From positions 1 to 64,000 of the forward strand of contig NZ_BMMX01000019.1 of assembly GCF_014646155.1 (NCBI RefSeq): 64,000 nt of DNA, in the 5' to 3' direction. The notes below the pieces were generated by a model, which saw nothing but the letters and a program-made list of their open reading frames with translations, did not search any database and was not told the DNA's origin. A program made the translations under genes and the position numbers. This stretch comes from Mangrovihabitans endophyticus (GTDB lineage: Bacteria > Actinomycetota > Actinomycetes > Mycobacteriales > Micromonosporaceae). This document shows, piece after piece, positions 50,434 through 58,066 of this stretch (within the stretch, counting starts at the first letter, position 1; every line of letters begins with the position of its first letter).

Positions 50434-51382
50434 AGTGCAGGTGGTCGATCGCCACCTTGCCGAAGACCTCGCCGGAATGCAGCCGGGCGAACGCGTCGGC
50501 CACCGCGCTGAAGCCGTACGTCGAGTCGATCACCGGCCGGAGGTCCCGCTCCGCCATGAGCGTGAGCAACTCGGCGAGTTCCTCGGCGGTGCCCATCGAC
50601 GAGCCGAGGATGTCCAGTTGCATGCCGAAGACCCGGCGCAGGTCGACGGTGGCCAGGTGGCCGCCGGTCGCGCCGCAGACCACGATCCGGGCACCCGGCC
50701 GGGCCGACTTCATGGAGTGTTCGAAGGTCGGGGCGCCGACGGACTCGACGACCATGTTCACCCGCTCCGGAAGGCGCGCTCCCGGTGCCACCGCGGTGGC
50801 GCCGAGCTCGGCGACGCGGTCCCGCTTCCACTGCTCACGACTGGTCGCGTAGACCCGCTTGCCGAGCGCCACGGCGAGCACCACCGCCGCGGTGGACACG
50901 CCACCGCCGGCGCCCTGCACCAGCACCGCGTCCGCGTCCGCGACGCGACCGCGGGTGACGAGCATGTGGTAGGCGGTCAGCCAGGCGGTCGGCACGCAGG
51001 CCGCGTCCAGGAACGACATGCCCGCGGGCTTGGCAACGAGGTTGCCGGCGGGCACGGCCACCCGCTCGGCGAGCGTGCCGGGATGCCGTTCGGACAGCAG
51101 CGAGTAGCCGCGCGGGTCCTTCGGGTCGGGAACCACCGAGTGGAGCACGACCTCGTTGCCCTCCGGGTCGACTCCGGCCGCGTCGCATCCCAGGATCATC
51201 GGGAGCCGGTCGGCGGGCAGGCCGACGCCGCGCAGGGACCAGATCTCGTGATGGTTCAGCGAGCTGGCCCGCACGTCGACGGTGACCCACCCGTCCGGCG
51301 GATCGGGGTCGAGCCGGTCGTCCACGGTGAGCGCGGACAAGGGTGCGTCGGGCTTGCTGGACGAGGCGTAGGCGGCGCGCAT
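50432..51382 (-). CDS. Zinc-type alcohol dehydrogenase / quinone-oxidoreductase-like protein (MDR superfamily)
   Basis: 316 residues. The N-terminal GroES-like domain includes DVRASSLNHHEIWSLRG and ILGCDAAGV. The Rossmann domain has VLVQGAGGGVSTAAVVLA as nucleotide-binding turn and VYATSREQWKRDRVAELGA. The Cys/His ligands of catalytic-zinc alcohol dehydrogenases are mostly absent, so it resembles the zinc-free quinone-oxidoreductase branch, presumably NADPH-dependent. The physiological substrate cannot be predicted. It ends two bases before the region shared with a convergent hydrolase, and the malic enzyme gene lies 37 bp downstream of its start on the same strand. Confidence 0.85.
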   Translation of the reverse strand: MRAAYASSSKPDAPLSALTVDDRLDPDPPDGWVTVDVRASSLNHHEIWSLRGVGLPADRLPMILGCDAAGVDPEGNEVVLHSVVPDPKDPRGYSLLSERHPGTLAERVAVPAGNLVAKPAGMSFLDAACVPTAWLTAYHMLVTRGRVADADAVLVQGAGGGVSTAAVVLAVALGKRVYATSREQWKRDRVAELGATAVAPGARLPERVNMVVESVGAPTFEHSMKSARPGARIVVCGATGGHLATVDLRRVFGMQLDILGSSMGTAEELAELLTLMAERDLRPVIDSTYGFSAVADAFARLHSGEVFGKVAIDHLH

Positions 51383-51419
51383 GCCTCGACCATAGTGGCG
51401 AACGCCGCCCGTGGCGCGG

Positions 51420-52652
51420 TCAGCCGATCGGAGCCGGCGACTCGGCGTGGCCGAGGGCGAGGCGGCGGGCCACGCCGTCACGCTCGGCGGCGCGTGCGAC
51501 CGCCGCGGCCACCGCCGGCGCCACCCGCGGGTCCAGGGCCGACGGGACGATCGCCTCGGCGCTCAGCTCGTTGGTGACCACCTCCGCGATCGCCTCGGCC
51601 GCGGCCACCTTCATCCGCTGCGTCACGGTGGTCGCGCGCACGTCGAGTGCGCCGCGCAGGATGCCGGGGAACGCCAGCACGTTGTTGATCTGATTGGGGA
51701 AGTCGCTGCGGCCGGTGGCGACCACGGCGGCGTACCGGGCGGCGACCTGCGGCGGCACCTCCGGGGTGGGGTTGGCCAGCGCGAAGATGATGCCGCCCGG
51801 GGCCATCCCGGCCAGCGCCTCCTCGTCGATGATTCCGCCGGAGACGCCGATCAGCACGTCCGCGCCGATCAGCGCTTCGCGCACGCCGCCAGCCCGGCCG
51901 GAGAGGTTGGTGGCCGCGGCGAGTTCGGCCTTCGCCGGTGTCAGGTCGCCTCGCTCGGCGTGCAGGATGCCGCGCGAGTCGCAGACGATCAGGCTGGCGC
52001 CGGGGAGGCCGGCAGCGATGAGCATCTTGGTGATCGCCACGCCGGCCGCCCCGGCACCGGTGATCACCACGCGCAGGTCCGCGAAGCGCCGGCCCAGCAG
52101 CGCCGTCGCGTTGCGCAGCGCGGCCAGCACCACCACCGCGGTGCCGTGCTGATCGTCGTGGAAGACCGGGATGTCCAGGGCCTCGTCCAGCCGCCGTTCG
52201 ATCTCGAAACAGCGGGGCGCGCTGATGTCTTCGAGGTTGATGCCGCCGAACGAGGGCGCCATCGCCCGGACCGCGGCGATGATCTCCTCCGGATCCTGCG
52301 TGCTCAGGCAGATCGGGACCGCGTCCACCCCGCCGAACTGCTTGAACAGGACCGCCTTGCCCTCCATCACCGGCATCGCCGCGGCGGGCCCGATGTTGCC
52401 CAGGCCGAGCACCGCCGAGCCGTCGGTGACCACCGCGACCGTGTTGCCGGTCCAGGTGTAGTCGTGGGCCAGGTCCGGGTCGGCGGCGATCGCCTCGCAG
52501 ACCCGCGCCACTCCCGGCGTGTACGCGCGAGACAGATCGTCCCGGCCGGCCAGGGGGACGGTCGCGGTGATCGCCATCTTCCCGCGGCGGTGCATGTCGA
52601 AGACCGGGTCGGCGGCCAGGGCAGGGTCGAGCTCGAAGCTGAACAGGGACAT
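51420..52652 (-). CDS. Malic enzyme (NAD(P)-dependent, short bacterial form)
   Basis: 410 residues. It decarboxylates malate to pyruvate with reduction of NAD(P), linking the citric-acid cycle to pyruvate. Motifs: SRAYTPGVARVC (catalytic Tyr region), VVTDGSAVLGLGNIGP, MEGKAVLFKQFGGVDA (catalytic Lys), the metal site FHDDQHGTA and the coenzyme loop ITGAGAAGVAI. No C-terminal phosphotransacetylase-like extension, so this is the short MaeA-like form. The ATG at 52652 has GGAG eight bases upstream. Coenzyme preference is not certain from sequence. Confidence 0.93.
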   Translation of the reverse strand: MSLFSFELDPALAADPVFDMHRRGKMAITATVPLAGRDDLSRAYTPGVARVCEAIAADPDLAHDYTWTGNTVAVVTDGSAVLGLGNIGPAAAMPVMEGKAVLFKQFGGVDAVPICLSTQDPEEIIAAVRAMAPSFGGINLEDISAPRCFEIERRLDEALDIPVFHDDQHGTAVVVLAALRNATALLGRRFADLRVVITGAGAAGVAITKMLIAAGLPGASLIVCDSRGILHAERGDLTPAKAELAAATNLSGRAGGVREALIGADVLIGVSGGIIDEEALAGMAPGGIIFALANPTPEVPPQVAARYAAVVATGRSDFPNQINNVLAFPGILRGALDVRATTVTQRMKVAAAEAIAEVVTNELSAEAIVPSALDPRVAPAVAAAVARAAERDGVARRLALGHAESPAPIG

Positions 52653-52800
52653 GTGGTGACTCCAGAAGGCATCGGAACGTGGCGCAAGGAAAACGTCGAG
52701 CCAGCCGGCGCGGGCGCGAGTCGGCGCCGGCCGGCGTGCGATGCCGGGGGTCACCCGGTGCGGGGACCGCAAGACTTCGGTGTGCCGCGGTTACCGCAGG

Positions 52801-53109
52801 TTAACGTGGCCGTCCGGGACGAGGCCAGTACCGCCACCGGACACGCCCGATGACATCTGCCACTCCGTACGCGCGGGAATCATCGGTCACGTAGTCGTTG
52901 TCGCCGCGCAGCCACCATCCGCCGTCCTGCTCGCGCACCGCCCGCTTGACCACCAGCAGGTCCGGCCGTGAGCGGAACCGGCCGACCACGATGTCGCCGA
53001 CCCGCACCCGGCCGCCGCGGTGCACCACCAGGGCGTCCCCGGAGCGCAGGGTCGGCGCCATCGATGGGCCGCGCACCGACACCGCGAACATCGGCAGGCG
53101 CAAGCGCAT
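52801..53109 (-). CDS. sodX: Nickel-type superoxide dismutase maturation protease (S26 family)
   Basis: 102 residues. A small signal-peptidase-like serine protease with the Ser/Lys dyad Ser16 (RGPSMAPTLRSGD) and Lys55 (LLVVKRAV), followed by the box GDNDYVTDDSRAYGVADV. It lacks the N-terminal membrane anchors of true signal peptidases. Established knowledge: SodX is needed to cleave the N-terminal propeptide of the nickel superoxide dismutase so that His1 can bind nickel. It is divergent from sodN with 84 bp between the starts, the usual arrangement, and both may share control by nickel. Confidence 0.9.
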   Translation of the reverse strand: MRLRLPMFAVSVRGPSMAPTLRSGDALVVHRGGRVRVGDIVVGRFRSRPDLLVVKRAVREQDGGWWLRGDNDYVTDDSRAYGVADVIGRVRWRYWPRPGRPR

Positions 53110-53193
53110 GGGATCGGGCCTCCGTCACGTTACGGGCAGTGCGTCGGGGGTACTGTCAACCACGGATCATCGCAAACGTATGGAGGGGTCCTG

Positions 53194-53598
53194 ATGCGAC
53201 TTCCGCGCTTTCTCACGCCGCGCACCCAGGTCAGCGCCCACTGCGACCTGCCGTGCGGTGTCTACGACCCGGCCCAGGCACGCATCGAGGCCGAGTCGAT
53301 CAAGGGCATCGCCGAGAAGTACCAGGCGAACACGGACCCGGAGTTCCGCACCCGGGCGATCATGATCAAGGAGCAGCGCGCCGAGCTGGTCAAGCACCAC
53401 CTGTGGGTGCTGTGGACCGACTACTTCAAGCCGCCGCACTTCGAGAAGTACCCGAACCTGCACCAACTGTTCAACGAGGCCACCAAGCTGGCCGGCGCGT
53501 CCGGCGCCAAGGGTTCGGTGGACCCGGCGGTCGCCGACCAACTGCTCGGCAAGATCGAGGAGATCTCGAAGATCTTCTGGGAGACCAAGCAGGCGTGA
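53194..53598 (+). CDS. sodN: Nickel superoxide dismutase
   Basis: 134 residues; a hexameric cytosolic enzyme that dismutates superoxide. A 15-residue propeptide (RLPRFLTPRTQVSA after Met) precedes the nickel hook HCDLPCGVY. After cleavage the ligands are His1, Cys2 and Cys6 (His16, Cys17 and Cys21 of the precursor). The four-helix-bundle body (ARIEAESIKGIAEKY, VLWTDYFKPPHFEKYPNLHQ) is intact. The ATG at 53194 has GGAGGGG upstream. Divergent from sodX. Its stop overlaps the following GNAT gene by four bases (GTGA). Confidence 0.97.
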   Translation: MRLPRFLTPRTQVSAHCDLPCGVYDPAQARIEAESIKGIAEKYQANTDPEFRTRAIMIKEQRAELVKHHLWVLWTDYFKPPHFEKYPNLHQLFNEATKLAGASGAKGSVDPAVADQLLGKIEEISKIFWETKQA

Positions 53599-54107
53599 CT
53601 TTCTCTGCCGTGGTACGGCCGGCTCGTCCCTCGGACGTGCCGGCCGTCGTCTCGATGGTGCACGAACTGGCCGACTTCGAGCGCGCCGCCGACCAGTGCC
53701 ACCTGACCGAAGAACAGCTACGCGCCGCGCTGTACGCCAACCATCCCGCGCTGCACGCCTTGGTCGCGGTCGATCCGGACGACGAGCCGATCGGGTTCGC
53801 CCTGTGGTTCCGCAACTTCTCCACCTGGGAGGGAACTCACGGCATTCACCTTGAGGACCTGTACGTGCGGCCGCACGCGCGCGGCACCGGGGCCGGGCGT
53901 GCCCTGCTCGCGCAGCTCGCCGCGATCGCGGTGGAACGCGGTTACCAGCGCGTGGAATGGGTCATGCTCGACTGGAACCCGGCGGCCGACTTCTACGCCG
54001 CGATCGGCGCCTCGGTGACCGAGGACTGGGTGCCGTACCGTCTCAGTGGTCCGGCCCTGCACCGCCTCGCGCAGCGGTCCGCCCCGGCGTCCCCCGTCGG
54101 CGGATAG
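53595..54107 (+). CDS. GNAT-family N-acetyltransferase
   Basis: 170 residues from a GTG overlapping the sodN stop. The acetyl-CoA site is visible at LEDLYVRPHARGTGAGRALL (R-x-x-G-x-G/A), with a preceding beta strand IGFALWFRNFSTWEG and a following helix near VEWVMLDWNPAADFY. This arrangement resembles the spermidine/diamine acetyltransferase-like branch of the family (YVRP, DWN..AIxFY). The substrate is unknown. Coupling to sodN is usual in actinobacteria, but I know no demonstrated role in dismutase maturation. Confidence 0.85.
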   Translation: MTFSAVVRPARPSDVPAVVSMVHELADFERAADQCHLTEEQLRAALYANHPALHALVAVDPDDEPIGFALWFRNFSTWEGTHGIHLEDLYVRPHARGTGAGRALLAQLAAIAVERGYQRVEWVMLDWNPAADFYAAIGASVTEDWVPYRLSGPALHRLAQRSAPASPVGG

Positions 54108-54136
54108 AGTCTCCTGACATTGGGAGGATGGGTACG

Positions 54137-54550
54137 GTGACTCAAGCGACACAAGCGCATCCGCAGCCGGCCGTCGGCGACGACGTCGTGCTGCTCACGG
54201 TGCCCGCCGACGGCGATTACCTCAGCGTGCTGCGGACCGCCACCGCGGGTCTGGCCGCACGGCTGCATTTCGCCCTCGACGAGATCGAGGACCTGCGCAT
54301 CGCCGTGGACGAGGCATGCGCGATGCTGCTCGCCATCGCCGCCCGCGGCGCCGAGCTGGAGTGCCGCTTCGCCGTGACGGACGATGCGCTGACCGTCGAG
54401 GTCGGCGTGGACACTGTGCGGGGTGCCCGGCTGCCGGCCGAGTCGTCGTTCGCCTGGAAGGTGCTGACCGCGCTCACCACGTCGGCGTCCGCCGAGGTGA
54501 CCGGCCGGCAGGCGAAGATCCGCCTGCTCACCAGGCGCACCTGGGGCTGA
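54137..54550 (+). CDS. RsbW-like anti-sigma factor / serine kinase (HATPase fold)
   Basis: 137 residues. The GTG at 54137 is preferred because GGGAGG (54122-54127) lies nine bases before it and abuts the ATG at 54128. The GHKL ATPase fold is suggested by LVLRTATAGLAARLHFALDE-like N-terminal helices and IEDLRIAVDEACAML. The N-box Asn typical of active kinases is replaced in DEACAMLL, as in several actinobacterial homologues. Such proteins usually bind a SigB/SigF-type factor. No sigma-factor or anti-anti-sigma gene is adjacent here, so the partner must lie elsewhere. Confidence 0.75.
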   Translation: MTQATQAHPQPAVGDDVVLLTVPADGDYLSVLRTATAGLAARLHFALDEIEDLRIAVDEACAMLLAIAARGAELECRFAVTDDALTVEVGVDTVRGARLPAESSFAWKVLTALTTSASAEVTGRQAKIRLLTRRTWG

Positions 54551-54564
54551 GCCGGGGGCTCAGC
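54546..54564. terminator. Hairpin spanning the convergent stops
   Basis: GCTGAGCC (54546-54553), GGG loop and GGCTCAGC (54557-54564) form a perfect 8-bp stem covering both stop codons of the RsbW-like and GntR genes. Confidence 0.5.
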
Positions 54565-55255
54565 GCTCGTTGGCCGCCACGATGTAGTCGAGGTGCTGCC
54601 GCGCCGCGGTCACCGCGCCGTCCGCGTCGTGGTCCTGCAGGTGGACGAGCAGTTGGCGATGATCCTCATCGATGCGCTCCCAGTACCCGTCCGGCAGGTT
54701 CTCCACCACCTGCTCGCCGTACGACACGCGGTAGAGCGGACGGGTGACGAGTTCGAACAGCGGGTTGCCGGTGGCCTTGGCGACCGCCGAGTGGAACGCG
54801 GCGTGCGCCTGCAGCATGACGTCGAAATCGTCCAGGGCCGGGTCGAACAGGGCCGCCCGGATCTCGCCCAGGTTGCCTTCGGTGCACCGCATCGCGGCGA
54901 GCCCGGCGGCCGGGACCTCCAGGGCCCGCCGCAACTCCAGCAGGTCGGCGAACCCCACGGCGGTGGAGTTGCCCAGCAGCGTGAAGCCGGTGGACAACGC
55001 CTCGGACAGTTGCTCGGCGTCGGGGTGCGCGACGAAGCTGCCTCCGGTCACGCCCCGTGTGGTCACGATGAGGTGCTGACTGGCGAGCAGCCGCAGCGCC
55101 TCCCGGACGGTGCTGCGACTGACGCCGCTGCGCACGCACAATTCCGGTTCTGGGGGCAGTCGCTCCCCCGGGCGCAGGCGGCCCGAGGTGATGTCGTCGC
55201 GTAGTTCGTCGGCCAGGGTCTGATAGGCGGGTGGACGCACCGTCGATCCGGTCAC
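54560..55255 (-). CDS. GntR-family (FadR-type, FCD domain) transcriptional regulator
   Basis: 231 residues from a GTG at 55255 with GGGGG upstream. The N-terminal winged helix (ADELRDDITSGRLRPGERLP, SRSTVREALRLLASQHLI) is classical GntR. The C-terminal helical FCD domain (about 90-225) holds the metal-binding positions typical of FadR-type sensors, including LLELRRALEVPAAGLAA, DDFDVMLQAHAAFHSAVAKA and IDEDHRQLLVHLQDHD. The ligand is probably an organic acid. The target is not known; no catabolic operon is adjacent. The frame upstream of the GTG has no homology features. Confidence 0.87.
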   Translation of the reverse strand: MTGSTVRPPAYQTLADELRDDITSGRLRPGERLPPEPELCVRSGVSRSTVREALRLLASQHLIVTTRGVTGGSFVAHPDAEQLSEALSTGFTLLGNSTAVGFADLLELRRALEVPAAGLAAMRCTEGNLGEIRAALFDPALDDFDVMLQAHAAFHSAVAKATGNPLFELVTRPLYRVSYGEQVVENLPDGYWERIDEDHRQLLVHLQDHDADGAVTAARQHLDYIVAANER

Positions 55256-55314
55256 GTCCCCCAGGGTATTCCCTGAGTCACGCGGTGCGATGCTCTTGTG
55301 GGCGAACGACCGGT

Positions 55315-55722
55315 TCACTCCACGCCGAGCGCCCGGGTGCTGGACGGAACCACGATCAGCACGCCCACGGTCACCCCCAGGACCAGCAGCACCAGGCCCA
55401 GCCAGAGCGGGTCGGTCTGCACCAGGAACCCGCCGGACGCGATGACCATCAGTTGCACGAAGACGGCCGGGCCGCGCGCGCCCAGACGCCGACGCCCGAG
55501 CAGGCGAGCCACGAAAACCACGAATGCCACGCCGATGGCGGCCATCACGGTGAGCGCGATGGCGATGGGCACGCTGTCCGGGTCGGCGGTCAGATCCAAG
55601 AAGATCAGGTAGGCGGTGAGCCCGGCCAGGGCAGCCGCTTCCAGGAGCATCAGACGCACGGCCCACGCCAGCGTCGCGGACCCGGGCGCTGCGGAACTCT
55701 TACCGGTCACCCGCAGCACCAT
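55315..55722 (-). CDS. Small four-helix membrane protein, unknown function
   Basis: 135 residues. Four hydrophobic helices are predicted: LMLLEAAALAGLTAYLIFL, IAIALTVMAAIGVAFVVFVA, AVFVQLMVIASGGFLV and LWLGLVLLVLGVTVGVLIVV. A basic loop (RLLGRRRLGARG) lies between helices 2 and 3. No family recognised with confidence. It reads away from the diacylglycerol-kinase gene (divergent, 42 bp between starts) and lies 59 bp upstream of the GntR regulator's start on the same strand. A GTG (V5) is an alternative start. Confidence 0.65.
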   Translation of the reverse strand: MVLRVTGKSSAAPGSATLAWAVRLMLLEAAALAGLTAYLIFLDLTADPDSVPIAIALTVMAAIGVAFVVFVARLLGRRRLGARGPAVFVQLMVIASGGFLVQTDPLWLGLVLLVLGVTVGVLIVVPSSTRALGVE

Positions 55723-55764
55723 ACCGGCCGCTTCGGGTGATTCCTGTTGGGTACAGTGCCGCCC

Positions 55765-56715
55765 ATGCGAGCGTTACTGGTGGTCAACCCGAAGGCCACC
55801 ACGACCAGCGAACGCAGCCGGGACGTCCTGGTCCGCGCACTGCGCAGCGAGGTCGACCTGACCGTGGAGTACACGCTCCGGCGCGGGCACGCCGCGGCGC
55901 TGTGCCGCGCAGCCGCGGAGAGCGGGGTCGATGTCGTGGTCACGCTGGGTGGCGACGGCACGGTGAACGAGGCGGTCAACGGGCTGATGAACGCCGACGC
56001 CGCGCTGGCCGGACGCGGTGCCACGCCCGCATACCGGCTGCCCGCGCTCGGCGTGGTGCCGGGCGGCTCGACCAACGTCTTCGCCCGCGCGCTCGGCCTC
56101 CCTCGCGACTGGGCGGACGGGACCAGCGTGATCCTCGACGGGCTGCGCGACGGCCGGCATCGGGTGATCGGGCTGGGCCGCGCCGACGACCGCTACTTCA
56201 CCTTCACCGCCGGCATCGGCTTGGACGCCGCGGTGGTGCGACGCGTCGAGCAGGCTCGATTGCGCGGCCGGACCTCGACACCCGCCCTATATGTACGGTC
56301 CATGGTGGCCCAGTTCCTCTCCGGAGAGGACCGGAAGTCGCCTCCGCTCTCCCTGGAACGCCCCGGCGAGTCGGTTGAGTCGGAATTGAGCACCATCATC
56401 ATACAAAACACTGCTCCATGGACATATGTAGGCGATCGGCCGATCAATCCAAATCCACAGGCTTCCTTCGACCACGGCCTCGACGTCCTCGCCGTGCGCC
56501 GCCTCAAGGTCTCCAGCACGACACGCACCGTGACACAGATGGCGTCACTCAAGGGCGACCCGCACGGACGCGAGGTGCTGCGGCTGCACGATCAGGCGGA
56601 GTTCGCCGTCGTCTCCACCCGGCCCCAGGCGTTCCAACTGGACGGTGACTACCTGGGCGAGCGGCAGAAGGTGCACTTTGCGTCCGTCCCGCAGGCGCTA
56701 CGTGTGATTTGCTGA
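55765..56715 (+). CDS. Diacylglycerol kinase-like lipid kinase (YegS/DagK family)
   Basis: 316 residues. The ATG at 55765 gives the conserved start RALLVVNPKATT. The nucleotide site VVVTLGGDGTVNEAVNGL and the second motif VPGGSTNVFARALGLP are hallmarks of the family. The C-terminal beta domain ends with QLDGDYLGERQKVHFASVP. It phosphorylates diacylglycerol, sphingosine or a related lipid, recycling it into phospholipid synthesis. The precise substrate is not deducible. Divergent from a small membrane protein. Confidence 0.9.
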   Translation: MRALLVVNPKATTTSERSRDVLVRALRSEVDLTVEYTLRRGHAAALCRAAAESGVDVVVTLGGDGTVNEAVNGLMNADAALAGRGATPAYRLPALGVVPGGSTNVFARALGLPRDWADGTSVILDGLRDGRHRVIGLGRADDRYFTFTAGIGLDAAVVRRVEQARLRGRTSTPALYVRSMVAQFLSGEDRKSPPLSLERPGESVESELSTIIIQNTAPWTYVGDRPINPNPQASFDHGLDVLAVRRLKVSSTTRTVTQMASLKGDPHGREVLRLHDQAEFAVVSTRPQAFQLDGDYLGERQKVHFASVPQALRVIC

Positions 56716-56913
56716 CGCCTGGGTATGGAGCCTGAGTCCCCTCACGATCCGTTACAAAAAGTCTGGCAAAAGGTCGGCAGGGGGGCCGAGACCGTACTAC
56801 ATTGATGGGAGCGTTCTTCATCCGGTCCCACGGACGTCCGGGATAGATGGACGAAACCAGACATAAGGGCCGTGACCCAGCTCACCCAGCAAGAGAAACT
56901 TCCGGCGTTACCC

Positions 56914-56945
56914 TTGACATCGCACAGGTTCGTGAAAGCATTCAC
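56914..56945 (+). promoter_or_regulatory. CRP-like binding site with promoter upstream of whiB1
   Basis: GTGA-AAGCAT-TCAC (56932-56945) fits the GTGA-N6-TCAC core recognised by CRP/FNR-type cAMP regulators. TTGACA at 56914-56919 is a consensus -35 box; a weak -10 (AGCATT, 56937-56942) 17 bp on would lie inside the CRP-like site. In Mycobacterium tuberculosis whiB1 is controlled by CRP through upstream sites. The remainder of the 421-bp gap (56716-57136) is AT-richer than its surroundings and shows no gene. Confidence 0.55.
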
Positions 56946-57136
56946 AAGCGATATGAAGTAACCGGCAGCCGCTCGCGCGCGTTCCTTATCCAGAAGCGCC
57001 GGAACGGACCGCCGAACCGAATAGCTTGCTCACGCACTGGTGCCCAGACAGGCGCAGCCTGTTGAAGTGCCTCGCGGACGCAGATAAGTAAGTGCACCGT
57101 TTCATTACCCCATCCGAACCAAGGAGAGTTGCCGCC

Positions 57137-57391
57137 ATGGACTGGCGCCACCATGCGATCTGCCGCGACGAGGACCCGGAGCTGTTCTTCCCGATCGGGA
57201 CGTCTGGCCCCGCGCTCCTGCAGGTCGAGCAGGCCAAGGCCGTCTGCCGGCGGTGCACCGTGACCGAGGCGTGCCTCCAGTGGGCACTCGAGTCCGGTCA
57301 GGACGCCGGCGTTTGGGGCGGAATGAGCGAGGACGAGCGGCGCGCCGTGAAGCGTCGCGGCGGCCTTCGGGTCGGCGCTCCTACCGCCTGA
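57137..57391 (+). CDS. whiB1: WhiB1/WblE-type iron-sulfur transcriptional regulator
   Basis: 84 residues, the exact size of WhiB1. The four [4Fe-4S] ligands are Cys9, Cys37, Cys40 and Cys46, spaced as in mycobacterial WhiB1. The turn GVWGGMSEDERR and the basic C terminus (RRAVKRRGG) complete the family signature. WhiB1 binds the primary sigma factor and senses nitric oxide. The ATG at 57137 follows AAGGAGAG. A CRP-like site lies 190 bp upstream and a strong hairpin follows the stop. Confidence 0.95.
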   Translation: MDWRHHAICRDEDPELFFPIGTSGPALLQVEQAKAVCRRCTVTEACLQWALESGQDAGVWGGMSEDERRAVKRRGGLRVGAPTA

Positions 57392-57403
57392 ACCTTTTCC
57401 CTC

Positions 57404-57450
57404 ACAGCATTTACGCCCCGGGCCGATCGGCTTCCGGGGCGTCGTGCTGT
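57404..57450 (+). terminator. Terminator hairpin after whiB1
   Basis: ACGCCCCGG (57413-57421) and CCGGGGCGT (57434-57442) pair perfectly. An outer ACAGCA/TGCTGT pair (57404-57409 and 57445-57450) extends the stem, followed by TTT-less TTCGGG. It begins 13 bp after the stop. Confidence 0.7.
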
Positions 57451-57559
57451 TTCGGGACGATTACGCGGCGCAATGACTGCGGTGCGCGCAATTGCGATCA
57501 CCACGAGTCGCGAAATGATCTCGAAAATGGATCATCACCGTTTCTGCGATGATGACCGG

Positions 57560-58066
57560 ATGAGGTACTCCTCCGGAGACGTCGCGGACAAGACCGGCTT
57601 CAGCGTCGACACGCTCCGCTACTACGAACGCATCGGACTGCTTGCCGGCGTGGCCCGCACGCCGGGTGGGCAGCGCGCGTTCAGCGACGCCGACATCGCG
57701 TGGCTGACCATTCTCCGGTGCCTGCGCGACACCGGCATGCCGATCGCACAGATGCTGCGCTACGCGCGGCTGGCACGCATCGAGCACACCGAGGAGGAGC
57801 GGCTCACCCTCCTGGAGGAGCACGACACGGAGGTGAGCCGGCGGATCGACGTGCTGGAACGGCAACGCGAGCACATCCGGGAGAAGATCGCGTACTACCG
57901 CGCCGTCGTGACCGCGCCGCGGGCCGAGCGGACCGCTCAGGCGGCGACGGGGGATGCGGCGGCCACCCGCGAGGCGATCAGCCGGACCAGTTCCGGAGCG
58001 TCCCCCAGCGGCTGTGCCGCCGCGATCGCCCCGGCGGACTGCGCCGACGCCACCACGGCGTCATAG
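57560..58066 (+). CDS. MerR-family transcriptional regulator
   Basis: 168 residues. The winged helix YSSGDVADKTGFSVDTLRYY and ERIGLLAGVARTPGGQRAFS is typical of MerR proteins of the AdhR/YyaN group. An HTH, second wing and a long coiled helix (about 80-125, VSRRIDVLERQREHIREKI) for dimerisation follow. No Cys metal-binding pattern, so it probably responds to an organic or electrophilic signal. The C-terminal 43 residues, low in complexity (Ala/Ser/Thr), overlap the 3' end of the opposite-strand chelatase gene by 130 bp. The real protein could be functional without that tail. An ATG further upstream is possible. Target not known. Confidence 0.8.
   Translation: MRYSSGDVADKTGFSVDTLRYYERIGLLAGVARTPGGQRAFSDADIAWLTILRCLRDTGMPIAQMLRYARLARIEHTEEERLTLLEEHDTEVSRRIDVLERQREHIREKIAYYRAVVTAPRAERTAQAATGDAAATREAISRTSSGASPSGCAAAIAPADCADATTAS

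Noticed and set aside
56742..57065. Two frames of about 70 codons in the whiB1 upstream region
   Set aside because: No Shine-Dalgarno, atypical codon use and no family; the stretch carries promoter motifs instead.
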